This document shows, one piece after another, positions 47,399 through 57,572 of a stretch of 64,000 nt of DNA. Below the pieces are notes generated by a model. That model was not told the DNA's origin. It did not search any database and worked only from the letters and a program-made list of their open reading frames with translations. This DNA is from Comamonadaceae bacterium (GTDB taxonomy: Bacteria > Pseudomonadota > Gammaproteobacteria > Burkholderiales > Burkholderiaceae_C): contig CANCER010000005.1 of assembly GCA_947375135.1 (NCBI GenBank), positions 110,544-174,543 on the forward strand. The letters are read 5' to 3'. Numbering within the stretch: position 1 is the first letter of the stretch; every line of letters starts with the position of its first letter. Both the position numbers and the translations under genes were made by a program.

Positions 47399-50300
47399 AA
47401 ATCCTCAGCCTGCGCCTGAAGAACCTCAACTCGCTCAAGGGCGAGTGGGTCGTCGACTTCCGCAAAGCCCCGTTTGCCGACAACGGTCTGTTTGCCATCA
47501 CCGGCCCCACCGGCGCGGGCAAATCCACGCTGCTGGACGCCATCTGCCTGGCGCTGTACCACGAGACGCCGCGCCTGAAAAGCATCTCCACCACCGCTAA
47601 CGACATCATGACGCGCCACACCGTGGACTGCCTGGCCGAGGTGGAGTTTGAAGTCAAAGGCGTCATGTACCGCGCCTTCTGGAGCCAGCGCCGCGCACGC
47701 GACAAGGTGGACGGCGCGCTACAGGCGCCCAAGGTGGAACTGGCCCGCGTGGACCCGGCCACCGGCTTGGGCAGCATCGTCAGCAGCCAAAGCAGCGACA
47801 AGCTCAAACGCATTGCCGAGATCACCGGCCTGGACTTTCCCCGCTTCACCAAATCCATGCTGCTGGCCCAGGGCGGCTTTGCGGCGTTTCTGAACGCCAG
47901 CGCCAACGACCGGGCCGAGCTGCTGGAAGAGCTGACCGGCACCGAGATCTACGGCGACATCTCGCGCCGCGTGTTTGAGCAGGCGCGCGAGGCCAAACAG
48001 CAATTGGACCAACTCAAGGCACGCGCCGAGGGCGTGGAGCTATTGACGCTTGATGCGCGCGATGCCATGCAGGCCGATGTGGCGCGCTGGGGAGAGGAGT
48101 TGGCGGCTGTGCAAACGGCTTATCAATCCACGCAGACGCAGCGCCAGTGGCAACGGGATGTGGCGCAGAGCGAACAAGAGGTGGTGGACACGCAGGCTGC
48201 ATGCACCGAGGCTGATGCCGCGTTGAATACTGCCGCGCCCGACCTGCGCCGCCTGGCCGACAGCGAGCCTGCGCAAGCCCTCAAGCCCCTGCACCAGAGC
48301 TGGCAGCAGGCGCAGGCCGCGTGCCAAGACAGCGAAGCCGCGTTGGCAAAACTGCAGCAGGACCGGCAGCGCGAGACCCGCTCGCACTACCAGCAACACC
48401 ACCAGGCCCATGCCCTGGCCAGCCGGATCGCAGAAGCCGCGCAGAGCCAAGTGGCACACACACAAAGCGAACACCAACTGCACGCCGACTTCTGCGCCGC
48501 GCACCCGCAGCACGCCGCGCTAGGTGAGCGCCTGGGCACCTGGCGCCAGCAGTTTGCGCAACGGCAGAAGCTGCAACAAAGCCTTGCCGATCAGCAACGG
48601 GCTTTGCAGGGCTTGCAGGAAGAGCAAGCAGCCCGCAGCCTTCAGCGTGCAGAAAAAAGCGTGCTGGTCGATACGGCAACGGTGGCAAAGACCACAGCCG
48701 AGGCGGCGCTGCAGCTTGCACGATCCGAACAAGACCAACGCCTGGCCGGCCAGACGCCCGCTGCCTTGCGCCTGCAATGGCAGGCCGAGCAGGACCACGT
48801 CCACCGTTGGCAACAACTCGAATCTCTGGCCCAACTGCGCCGCGAACTCGCCAGCCAGCACACCACGCTGGCGGTGGAGCTTCAGCAAGGCGAGACCACC
48901 ATCGCGGAACAGGATGCCGCCGTATTGGCGCTGCGCGCCCAGCACAAGGCCCTGAAGGAGCAGGTGGCAGACAAGCAAAAACTGCTCGACCAGGAGCGCC
49001 GCATCCAAAGCCTGGACGCGCACCGCCTGGCCCTGCAGCCGGGTGAGGCCTGCCCCCTGTGTGGCGCGCTGGAGCATCCTGCTGTAGAGGCCTATCAGGC
49101 ACTGGACGTTTCCGCCACTGCCGCCGCCTTGCAGCACAAGCAGGGCGAGTTGGACCATTTGGTGATCCAAGGCCAAACCGCCGCTGCGGCCTTGGCAGCC
49201 AGCAAAGCCAAGCAGGCGGAGCGGCTCAAGGCGCAAGGCAAAGTTGCCCGGCAGATCGACCAGTGGCAAGCAGGCTGGGACGCGGCCATCGCCGAGATCA
49301 GCCTGCTGAGCCAGATCAGCCAGATCAGCCAGATCACCCGGAGCCCGTTGAGTCCGATCCCCCAGGTGAGCGCCGCGCCGCTGCTCACCCGTGACGATTG
49401 GCAAAACGCCGAAGCCTTGGCCGCCGGTCAACAGGCGGCAGATCAGGCACTCGCGCAACGCGCCAGCGCTCTGCAAGCGGCAGAGGCTGGAGAACAAGCG
49501 CTGCAGCGCGCCCAGGCCACAGCCAACCAAAGTGTCCAGGCACTGCAGGCGGCACTTGGCCATCTGGCGCTGCTGGACCAGGCTGCGCAAGACGCGCTGG
49601 CGCGGCAGGCGACACTGGTGCAAACCGGCCAAACCCATCAGCAAGACCTCAACGCCTTGGAAGCGAGCCTGCAAGTCACGCTGCAGGAGGCGGGCTACAC
49701 CGTGCCGGACCAGCCCACGCCCTGGTTGCAAGAGCGGGACACCGAATGGCAACACTGGCAGCAAACGCAGCGCCAACTCCAAGCCCTGGCCCAAGCCCTC
49801 ACGCGCCAGCAAGCCGAAAGCGATGCAGCGCAAACACAAGCCCAGTTGTGGGCGCAACGCTGGGACGCACTGCAAGTCCACGCGGACGAAGAAACCCTGT
49901 CGCAGTCCGCGCAACAGGAGCTTGCGGATTCTCTGCTCGATGGGTCGCCCCAGAAACGACTGCATCCCCTTGATGTGATCGGCGAAGCCACGGCTGATGG
50001 TCATAGCCTCAACGGTTCGCCACAAGAACGGCTGAATGCCCTCAGCGAGTCTGCGGAAGCCAAAGTGCGGCTCACAGATTCAGCGCTACCCGCAGCACTC
50101 ACCGCCTGCAGCGACGCCATCGAGCGCCTGAGCCAAACCATCGCCGATTTAAACGGCCGAAAGACGCAAGTAAACGCCGCCCTCACGCAGCAGCACAACA
50201 CCTTGCGGGACGCCGAAGCCGCATGGCAAACCGCCCTGCAAGCCAGCCCCTTCGCCGACGCCTCCGCATTCGAAGAAGCCCTGTTGCCCGACACAGAACG

Positions 50301-51081
50301 CCAGCGCCTCACGCAGTTGAAAGAAGCACTGCACACCGCGCAACAACGCGCCAGCGCCCTGCTACAAGCCGCGCGCGACAAACACGTGCAGCTGCAAGTC
50401 CAGGCCCTCACGCCCCTGGCGCCCGAAGCCATCGACGCGCAACTGGCCGACCTGGAAGCACACCGCAGCAAACTCAACGAGCAAGTCGGCGCCCAACGCG
50501 CCCTGCTCGCCAGCGACGCGCAAAACCGCAACAACCAGCAAGCGCTGTTTGCGCAGATCAGCAGCCAAACCGCAGAGGCCGACATGTGGCAGCGGCTGGA
50601 CGGCCTGATTGGCTCGGCCAAGGGCGACAAGTTCCGCAAGTTTGCCCAGGGCCTCACGCTGGACCATTTGCTGCATCTGGCGAACCGCCATCTGGCGCGC
50701 CTGCATGGCCGCTACCTGTTGCGCCGCAAGGTCAGCGGCGAGCTGGAGCTCGACATCGTGGACGCCTGGCAGGGCGACGCCACGCGCGACACCCGCACCC
50801 TGTCGGGCGGCGAAGGCTTTCTGGTCAGCCTGGCCCTGGCCTTGGCGCTGTCGGACCTGGTGAGCAACAAAACGTCGATCGACTCGCTGTTCCTCGACGA
50901 AGGCTTTGGCTCACTGGACGGCGACACCCTGGAGATCGCGCTCACGGCGCTCGACTCGCTCAACGCCAGCGGCAAGATGATCGGCATCATCAGCCACGTC
51001 GAAGCGCTCAAGGAACGCATCCCCGCGCAGATCCGGGTCGAGAAGGGCGGCGGCATCGGGCATTCGCGCTTGGTGGTGTAG
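47395..51081 (+). CDS. sbcC: Exonuclease SbcCD subunit C (SMC-like ATPase)
   Basis: 1228 aa; [26 protein letters not shown]; Zn hook [39 protein letters not shown]. Confidence 0.95.
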   Translation: MKILSLRLKNLNSLKGEWVVDFRKAPFADNGLFAITGPTGAGKSTLLDAICLALYHETPRLKSISTTANDIMTRHTVDCLAEVEFEVKGVMYRAFWSQRRARDKVDGALQAPKVELARVDPATGLGSIVSSQSSDKLKRIAEITGLDFPRFTKSMLLAQGGFAAFLNASANDRAELLEELTGTEIYGDISRRVFEQAREAKQQLDQLKARAEGVELLTLDARDAMQADVARWGEELAAVQTAYQSTQTQRQWQRDVAQSEQEVVDTQAACTEADAALNTAAPDLRRLADSEPAQALKPLHQSWQQAQAACQDSEAALAKLQQDRQRETRSHYQQHHQAHALASRIAEAAQSQVAHTQSEHQLHADFCAAHPQHAALGERLGTWRQQFAQRQKLQQSLADQQRALQGLQEEQAARSLQRAEKSVLVDTATVAKTTAEAALQLARSEQDQRLAGQTPAALRLQWQAEQDHVHRWQQLESLAQLRRELASQHTTLAVELQQGETTIAEQDAAVLALRAQHKALKEQVADKQKLLDQERRIQSLDAHRLALQPGEACPLCGALEHPAVEAYQALDVSATAAALQHKQGELDHLVIQGQTAAAALAASKAKQAERLKAQGKVARQIDQWQAGWDAAIAEISLLSQISQISQITRSPLSPIPQVSAAPLLTRDDWQNAEALAAGQQAADQALAQRASALQAAEAGEQALQRAQATANQSVQALQAALGHLALLDQAAQDALARQATLVQTGQTHQQDLNALEASLQVTLQEAGYTVPDQPTPWLQERDTEWQHWQQTQRQLQALAQALTRQQAESDAAQTQAQLWAQRWDALQVHADEETLSQSAQQELADSLLDGSPQKRLHPLDVIGEATADGHSLNGSPQERLNALSESAEAKVRLTDSALPAALTACSDAIERLSQTIADLNGRKTQVNAALTQQHNTLRDAEAAWQTALQASPFADASAFEEALLPDTERQRLTQLKEALHTAQQRASALLQAARDKHVQLQVQALTPLAPEAIDAQLADLEAHRSKLNEQVGAQRALLASDAQNRNNQQALFAQISSQTAEADMWQRLDGLIGSAKGDKFRKFAQGLTLDHLLHLANRHLARLHGRYLLRRKVSGELELDIVDAWQGDATRDTRTLSGGEGFLVSLALALALSDLVSNKTSIDSLFLDEGFGSLDGDTLEIALTALDSLNASGKMIGIISHVEALKERIPAQIRVEKGGGIGHSRLVV

Positions 51082-51105
51082 TCAAGACACCTGCAATGCG
51101 ACAGG

Positions 51106-51160
51106 AATTCAATTTGCATTGAATTTTTAACTCCAAAAGTTATCATTTCAATGATGATAA
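51106..51160. promoter_or_regulatory. Inverted repeats upstream of and over the start codon of DUF4143 ATPase 2
   Basis: AATTCAA-N6-TTGAATT (51106-51125) and TTATCA-N9-TGATAA (51140-51160). Confidence 0.45.
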
Positions 51161-52365
51161 GCCGCCAATTCGAATCGACCGTGCGCCAGAAACTGCAGCA
51201 AGTCCCTGCCGTGGTGTTGCTGGGGCCGCGCCAAGTGGGAAAAACCACACTCGCCCGCACCCTTGCCAAAGACTGGCCCGGTGGCGCGGTGTACCTGGAC
51301 CTGGAGCGCCCCGCCGACCGCCTGCGCCTGGAAGATGCGGACACCTATCTGCGCGCCCAGCGGGGCAAGCTGGTCATTCTGGACGAAATTCACCGCGCGC
51401 CCGGCGTGTTTGAAATCTTGCGCGGCATCATCGACGACAACCGGCAGGCGGGTATTCGCACTGGGCAGTTTTTGCTGCTGGGATCTGCGGCGTTGGACTT
51501 GATGCGCCAATCCAGCGAAACCCTGGCAGGGCGTGTGGCCTACCTGGACATTTCCCCGCTCAACGTGATGGAGGCCGCAGCCGCTGGCATAGCCGACAAC
51601 ACCCTCTGGCTGCGTGGTGGTTTCCCCGACAGTCTGCTGGCACCCGACGACACCCAAAGCATGGACTGGCGGCGCGACTTTATCCGCAGCTACCTGGAGC
51701 GCGACGTACCCATGTTTGCGCCCCGCCTGCCGGCCGAGACCATTGGCCGCCTGTGGACCATGCTGGCGCACAACCAGGGCAGCGTGCTCAACCAGGCGCG
51801 CATTGCCAGCGCCTTGGGCGTGGCCAGCCCCACCATAGACCGCTACATCGGCCTGCTGGTAGATCTGCAACTGGTGCGCCGCCTGCGCCCATGGGGAGGC
51901 AATCTGGGCAAACGGCTGGTCAAGTCACCCAAGGTGTATGTGCGCGACAGCGGCCTGCTGCACGGACTGCTGGCGTTGGAGACCCTGAATGATTTGCTGG
52001 GCCACCCCGTGTGCGGCCTGAGCTTTGAAGCCCATTGCATCGAAAACCTGATTCAGGCCGCAGGCAGCCGCCGCGTGCCCTACTTCTACCGCACCCAAGT
52101 GGGCGCAGAAATTGACTTGGTGCTGGAACTGGGCGGCAAGCCCGAGATAGCCATCGAAGTCAAACGCTCCATGGCGCCCAGTCCGGAAAAGGGCTTCTGC
52201 CTGGCCTGCGACGACCTGGAGATAACCCAGCGCTACGTGGTGTACCCAGGCGCCGAGCGCATCCCCCTGCGCCATGGGGCGCAGGCCATTGGCTTGCAGG
52301 AGTTGACTCAGGCCTTGAGCGCAGTCTTACCCCAGCCTGCCGCGTTCACTGGGATGATCTGCTGA
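51151..52365 (+). CDS. ATP-binding protein, AAA_14/DUF4143 family (copy 2)
   Basis: 404 aa; VVLLGPRQVGKTTLARTLA, LVILDEIHRAPGVFEILRGIID, QFLLLGSAALDLMRQSSETLAGRV. Confidence 0.92.
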   Translation: MMISRQFESTVRQKLQQVPAVVLLGPRQVGKTTLARTLAKDWPGGAVYLDLERPADRLRLEDADTYLRAQRGKLVILDEIHRAPGVFEILRGIIDDNRQAGIRTGQFLLLGSAALDLMRQSSETLAGRVAYLDISPLNVMEAAAAGIADNTLWLRGGFPDSLLAPDDTQSMDWRRDFIRSYLERDVPMFAPRLPAETIGRLWTMLAHNQGSVLNQARIASALGVASPTIDRYIGLLVDLQLVRRLRPWGGNLGKRLVKSPKVYVRDSGLLHGLLALETLNDLLGHPVCGLSFEAHCIENLIQAAGSRRVPYFYRTQVGAEIDLVLELGGKPEIAIEVKRSMAPSPEKGFCLACDDLEITQRYVVYPGAERIPLRHGAQAIGLQELTQALSAVLPQPAAFTGMIC

Positions 52366-52433
52366 CCCTGCTTGCCGACCGTTGACAGCAGAGTTTGGCA
52401 AAGGTTTTGGGCGAAGCAATATCGCCTATTGCC

Positions 52434-52510
52434 GCAGCTTCTAAGAGATCGAAGCCACCAGCCAGAACTTGACACTGCGTGAACTGCGTTGCCAGTTTCA
52501 AAGCGGCCTG
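52434..52510 (+). pseudogene. Remnant of a DUF1016-family nuclease gene
   Basis: CAGCTTCTAAGAGATCGAAGCCACCAGCCAGAACTTGACACTGCGTGAACTGCG... aligns without gaps to 56900-56976 inside the intact DUF1016 gene. Confidence 0.8.
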
Positions 52511-52520
52511 CATCAGCCTT

Positions 52521-53022
52521 GCCCAAAGACCTCTTCAGCTGAATAGGTCCGGCTGTGCCCCGCGCCCACGCTGGCAGCGCTGCGTGAGCGGTCACCGGTA
52601 TCCAAAGCGTAGCAACTACACCTTGGGCGGGCGGTGCAAGGCGCATAGCTTGTTGCCGTCCGGGTCGCGCAGGTAGGCCAGGTAGAGCTTGCCCGTCGAG
52701 CCATCGCGCCAGCCGGGCGGGTCTTCGCAGGTGGTCCCGCCGTTGGCCACGCCAGCGGCATGAAACGCATCGGCCTGCTCGGGCGAATCCATGGTGAAGC
52801 CGATGGTGCTGCCGTTGCCGTGCGTGGCCGGCTCGCCGTTGAGGGGCTGGGTGATGCCGAAAGAACCGGTAGGCGTGCGGTAGAAGTAGCGGCCTACAAG
52901 CCCAGTGTGCACATTCACACCGGGCTTGATGCCCAGGGTGCCCAGCAGGGCGTCGTAAAACTTGCGGGATGCTTCGAGGTCGTTAACACCGACGATGACG
53001 TGGCTGAACATAAGGTCTCCTT
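52521..53022. repeat. Direct repeat copy 1 (~500 bp, contains a VOC gene)
   Basis: Near-identical to 57573-58074 at constant offset 5052 bp, same orientation. Confidence 0.9.
52616..53011 (-). CDS. VOC (glyoxalase/bleomycin resistance) family protein, duplicated copy 1
   Basis: 131 aa; MFSHVIVGVNDLEASRKFYDALLGTLGIKPGVNV... Confidence 0.9.
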   Translation of the reverse strand: MFSHVIVGVNDLEASRKFYDALLGTLGIKPGVNVHTGLVGRYFYRTPTGSFGITQPLNGEPATHGNGSTIGFTMDSPEQADAFHAAGVANGGTTCEDPPGWRDGSTGKLYLAYLRDPDGNKLCALHRPPKV

Positions 53023-53027
53023 CTGAT

Positions 53028-53408
53028 TTATGTGATGGGCGTGCAGAGTTCTACCAGAAAGCCATTGATGTCGGCCACATAGGCAATCGTCTGGCCCCAG
53101 GGCATGACCTCCACCGGGCGCATGGGCGTGGCCCCGGCAGCCACGGCGCGCTCCAGCGCGGCGGCCACATCCGGGGTGCACAGCGCAATCTCAAAGCAGG
53201 GTGCTGTGGGGCTGGCAGCCTGCGGGTTCTTGCCCAGCTGCTGCATCAGCCGGTGGCTTGAGAACGCCAACGCCGTACTGCCTGTCTCCAGCTCGCCGTA
53301 GTCCCCGCTTTCATGCAGAAAGCGCGTGGTGAGCCCGAAGGCCGCCTCGTAGAACTTGAGCGTGGTGGGTACGTCGGGCACGTAGAGGATGGTGTAGCCG
53401 AGTTGCAT
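53028..53408 (-). CDS. VOC family protein (unrelated to the duplicated pair)
   Basis: MQLGYTILYVPDVPTTLKFYEAAFGLTTRFLHESGDYGELETG. Confidence 0.9.
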   Translation of the reverse strand: MQLGYTILYVPDVPTTLKFYEAAFGLTTRFLHESGDYGELETGSTALAFSSHRLMQQLGKNPQAASPTAPCFEIALCTPDVAAALERAVAAGATPMRPVEVMPWGQTIAYVADINGFLVELCTPIT

Positions 53409-53515
53409 GGCAAGTTTCCTTTTTGGTTTGCAATACCCGCACGATACGCTGCCAGCCCGTATGCGCATGGGAACACAATGCAACACCAGCCCCATTTTTT
53501 CCAAAAGAGTTTGCA

Positions 53516-53971
53516 ATGAAAAATCGATTTGTCGCGCTGCTGCTGAGCAGCCTTGCGCTGGGTGCCAGCGCTGAAACCATTGGCACTGTCAGCACCACCT
53601 TCAAACTGCTCAGCCCCAACGACAAAGTAGTGGTCGATGTGTTTGACGACCCGGCGGTGGACGGTGTGGCCTGCTATTTGTCCCACGCCAAAACCGGCGC
53701 GCTGGGCCTTGCAGAAGACACGTCAGACGCCGCGGTGGCCTGCCGCCAGGTGGGTCCTATCCGCTTCAAAGAGAAGATTGACAAGCAAGACGAGGTGTTC
53801 AACGCCCGCTCTTCCTTCCTTTTCAAACACGTGCGGGTGGTGCGCATGGTGGACGTGAAGCGCAACACCCTGGTCTATCTGGTGTACTCCGACAAAATCA
53901 TCGACGGCAGCCCAAAGAACAGCGTGACGGCGGTGGCGGTGCCGGCTGAGCAGCCGATTCCTGTCAAGTAG
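53516..53971 (+). CDS. creA: CreA family protein
   Basis: Signal peptide; ETIGTVSTTFKLLSPNDKVVVDVFDDPAVDGVACYLSHAKTGA. Confidence 0.92.
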   Translation: MKNRFVALLLSSLALGASAETIGTVSTTFKLLSPNDKVVVDVFDDPAVDGVACYLSHAKTGALGLAEDTSDAAVACRQVGPIRFKEKIDKQDEVFNARSSFLFKHVRVVRMVDVKRNTLVYLVYSDKIIDGSPKNSVTAVAVPAEQPIPVK

Positions 53972-54151
53972 GGCTGTTTAAGACTAACCCGGGCAGACCC
54001 ACTGGTCGGGGTGCTGGATGGCCAATCAGCCCTACAGCGAAGCCGTCAAACGCCGTTGGGATGTGCTGCAGGCGGAGGCGGTGCAGGCGCCACAGGGTAT
54101 CGACAAGCAGCACACAAGCGTTACGATTTCACATCCTTTGGAGCACGCAGC

Positions 54152-54457
54152 ATGGCCACCACTAGCATCCGCATGAACGACGAACTCAAGGCCCGTGTGG
54201 CGGCCGCGGCCGCGCGTGCCGGCAAGACGGCTCATGCCTTCGTTCTGGACGCCATCACCCAGACGGTGGAACAAGTCGAGCACGACGAAGCCTTCCATGC
54301 GCTGGGCAAAGCGCGCTGGGAAGATATCCAAGCCACCGGCCAAACCGTGCCATGGGACAAAGCAAAGACCTATCTGGGCGCCCGCGCGCAGGGAACATCG
54401 GAACAGGCCCTGCAGGACCTTGCACAACTGTCTGAAAAACTGGGGCTGGAGTTTTGA
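54152..54457 (+). CDS. CopG/RHH-type antitoxin or regulator, no adjacent toxin seen
   Basis: MATTSIRMNDELKARVAAAAARAGKTAHAFVLDAITQTVEQVEHDEAFHALGKARWEDI. Confidence 0.8.
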   Translation: MATTSIRMNDELKARVAAAAARAGKTAHAFVLDAITQTVEQVEHDEAFHALGKARWEDIQATGQTVPWDKAKTYLGARAQGTSEQALQDLAQLSEKLGLEF

Positions 54458-54473
54458 CGCAAGCGCCCATCCC

Positions 54474-56374
54474 ATGACCGCCCTTGAACTGCTCGAAAGC
54501 CTCAACCTGCTCGATGAAAACGAGCACATTGAGGCTAAGCGTGCCTCGGAAATCGGCAAGTCCATTCTGGAAACCATATGCGCGTTTGCCAACGAGCCGG
54601 GTTTGGGCGGCGGCTGGTTGCTGTTGGGCGTGGTGCGTGAAGAGCAGGCGCTGTTCCCGGCTTACGAGGTGGAAGGCATAGACCAACCGGAAGAGCTCAG
54701 CACCGAGATCGCCACCCAATGCCGCAACACCTTTAACCAACCGGTGCGCGTCGAGATCACTACCGAAACCGTTCACGGCAAAGCCGTATTGGTGGTGCAT
54801 GTGCCCGAGGCGCAGCCACATGACAAACCGATTTTCTTCAAGGCCCAGGGCCTGCCCAAAGGCGCACTGCGACGCATCAGCAGCACCGACCAGCACTGCA
54901 CTGACGAAGACCTGGCCGTGTTTTACCAAGGCCGCCAAACCGAAAGCTTTGACGCCACCCTGGTCGCGGACGCCACCCTGGACGACCTGCAGCCCGAAGC
55001 CATTGCCGACTACCGCCAGTCTCGCGCCGAGGCCAACCCCGATGCAGAAGAACTGCGCTGGAGCGACGAAGACCTGCTGCAATCCTTTGGCTGCATCCGG
55101 CGCAACCCGCAAGCGGCGTGGCAGCCCACCGTGGCCGGCCTCATGCTGTTTGGCAAACCGGTGGCGCTGCGTCGCTGCTTCCCCATGATGCGGGTGGACT
55201 ACATCCGCGTGCCCGGCCGGGAATGGGTGCCACACCCAGACCGGCGCTTTGACACCATCGACCTGCGCGACCCGCTGCTACGCCTGATCCGCCGCGCCCA
55301 AGCGGCAATTCTGGACGACCTGCCCAAGGGCTTTGCGCTGGACGAAGGCGACTTGCAACGGCGCGACACACCCGCCATTCCCCTGCGCGTGATCCGCGAG
55401 GCGCTGGTGAACGCCCTGATGCACCGCAGCTATCCGCATACAGCCCGGTGCAAATCATCCGCTACGCCAACCGGCTGGAAATTCGCAACCCCGGCTTTTC
55501 GCTCAAGCCGCAAGACCATCTGGGCGAACCCGGCTCCCAGTTGCGCAACCCCAAGATTGCCGCCGCTCTGTACGACACCCGGCTGGCCGAAACCAAAGGC
55601 AGCGGCATCCGCGTCATGCGCGAGAGCATGGAGCAGGCCGGCCTGACGCCGCCCTTGTTCGAGTCCGACCGGGGCAATGACCAGTTTGTGGCGCGCTACT
55701 TCCTCCACCACTTTCTGGGGGCTGAAGACATTGCCTAGCTGGCCCAGTTCAAAGACCTGCACCTGAGCGAGGACGAGGCCAAAGCCCTGATCGTGGTACG
55801 CGAGGCGGGCGCCCTCAACAATGGCACCTACCGCGAGCTGACCAAGGTGGACACCTTGACCGCCAGCCAATCCCTGCGCCGCCTGCGCGATGCCGGGCTG
55901 CTGGCGCAAAAAGGGCAGGGGTCAGCAACTTACTATGTGCCGACCGAGCGCTTGGTAGATAAGGGCTTATCTAGTAACCCCCCGCCCTTATCTAGTGAGT
56001 CCGACGGCTTATTGAGTAAGCCTCCGGGCTTATTAAGTAACCCCGCAAGCTTATTGAGTAACCCCCCGGAGCCGGTGTTTGACGAAGCTCGCCGCCGCGA
56101 GCTTTTGAACGGCTTGCCAGGGGAACTGGCTGCCAAGGTGGGTGCTATCGGGCAGCGACACCCGCCCGAAGATGTCCGTGCCCTGGTGCTCTCCCTGTGC
56201 CAGTTCCGGCCGTGGCGAACCGAAGAGCTATCAGACCTACTGCGCCGTCGCCCGGAAACCATCCGACAGCACTACCTGCGCCCATTGATGCGTGAAGGCC
56301 GCCTGACGATGACCAACCCGCAAGAGCCGAACGACCCGCAGCAAGCGTATCGGGCTGTGGGGGCTCGCCCGTAA
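54474..56374 (+). pseudogene. AlbA_2/RecG-like ATP-binding protein, disrupted by a frameshift (~55440) and an in-frame amber codon (55736)
   Basis: N-part MTALELLESLNLLDENEHIEAKRASEIGKSILETICAFANEP...; VQIIRYANRLEIRNPGFSLKPQDHLGEPGSQ continues in another frame, then TAG, then LAQFKDLHLSEDEAKALIVVREAGALNN in that same frame to 56374. Confidence 0.8.
55958..56066 (+). repeat. Degenerate tandem repeat encoding (G)LLSNPP-like peptide units
   Basis: Five GGCTTATTGAGTAACCCC-like units encoding GLSSNPPPLSSESDGLLSKPPGLLSNPASLLSNPPEP; several units are short inverted repeats. Confidence 0.8.
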
Positions 56375-56439
56375 GCGCGTGCCAGGCAAGTGCACAGCAT
56401 GGCAATAAGATGCCAACAGTCCTTGTGTCAGGAGCCATC

Positions 56440-57546
56440 ATGAAAAAAACGGTGCGTATTGCCACTGGAGGCGACGCCGAGTCGGCGCTTTTTACCAACA
56501 TTCGTACGCTGATCGAGTCCGCCCGCAGCACGGTTGCGCGTGGCGTTGATCTGGTGCAGGTGCACACCAACTTCGAGATTGGGCGGCACATTGTTGAGTT
56601 TGAGCAGCAAGGCGCGGAACGTGCGGGGTACGGCAAGCAAGTGCTGGGGCTTCTGGCTGAACGTTTGACCACAGAGTTCGGTGGCGGTTTTTCTGTTACC
56701 AACCTCAAACTCATGCGGCAGTTTTATACGCTGCATGCGCAACGAATGGGTCAGACAGCGTCTGGCTTATCTGAGCCCAAGGCACGGCCACCAATAAGTC
56801 AGACACTGTCTGACTTATTGGCAACTACCGCAGGCCGCCCCTTCTCCCTGAGCTGGTCCCACTACGTCTTCTTGCTGGGCATCAAAAAAGCGGATGAACG
56901 CAGCTTCTACGAGATCGAAGCCACCAGCCAGAACTGGACGCTGCGTGAACTGCGTCGCCAGTTTCAAAGCGGCCTGTACGAGCGCCTGGCCCTGAGCCGC
57001 GACCAGGATGGCATTCGCCAACTGGCCCAACAAGGGCAAATCGTCAGCCAGCCCAAAGACCTGCTCAAAGAGCCGCTGGTTTTGGAGTTTTTGGGTCTGT
57101 CAGAGCAGGCCCGGTTTTCAGAATCCGATCTGGAGGCCGCCATCATCAACCAGATCGAGCACTTCTTGCTGGAACTGGGCAAGGGCTTTCTGTTTGAGGC
57201 GCGCCAGAAGCGGTTCACCTTTGATGACGACCACTTTTTTGTGGACCTGGTGTTTTACAACCGGCTGCTGCGTTGTTATGTGCTGATTGACCTCAATATC
57301 GGCAAGCTCACGCACCAGGACTTGGGCCAGATGCAGATGTACGTCAACTACTTTGACCGCCACGTCAAAACCGACGCCGAAGCCGCCACCGTCGGCATCG
57401 TGCTGTGCAAAAAGAAGCACGAGACACTGGTGGAAATCACCCTGCCCAAAGACGCCAACATCCACGCCCGGGAATACCAGCTCTATTTGCCGAGCAAAGA
57501 GGAACTGCAGCAAAAGCTGGCGGAGTGGCCAGGGGGCGGTGATTGA
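56440..57546 (+). CDS. DUF1016/YhcG family PD-(D/E)xK nuclease
   Basis: YGKQVLGLLAERLTTEFGGGFSVTNLKLMRQFY; KRFTFDDDHFFVDLVFYNRLLRCYVLIDLNIGKLTHQDLGQMQMYVNYFDR; ATVGIVLCKKKHETLVE. Confidence 0.93.
   Translation: MKKTVRIATGGDAESALFTNIRTLIESARSTVARGVDLVQVHTNFEIGRHIVEFEQQGAERAGYGKQVLGLLAERLTTEFGGGFSVTNLKLMRQFYTLHAQRMGQTASGLSEPKARPPISQTLSDLLATTAGRPFSLSWSHYVFLLGIKKADERSFYEIEATSQNWTLRELRRQFQSGLYERLALSRDQDGIRQLAQQGQIVSQPKDLLKEPLVLEFLGLSEQARFSESDLEAAIINQIEHFLLELGKGFLFEARQKRFTFDDDHFFVDLVFYNRLLRCYVLIDLNIGKLTHQDLGQMQMYVNYFDRHVKTDAEAATVGIVLCKKKHETLVEITLPKDANIHAREYQLYLPSKEELQQKLAEWPGGGD
56791..56821. repeat. Perfect 15-bp-arm palindrome inside the DUF1016 CDS
   Basis: CCAATAAGTCAGACA-C-TGTCTGACTTATTGG. 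Confidence 0.95.
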
Positions 57547-57572
57547 TTGGAATTGCGAAGGAAATCAGTACC

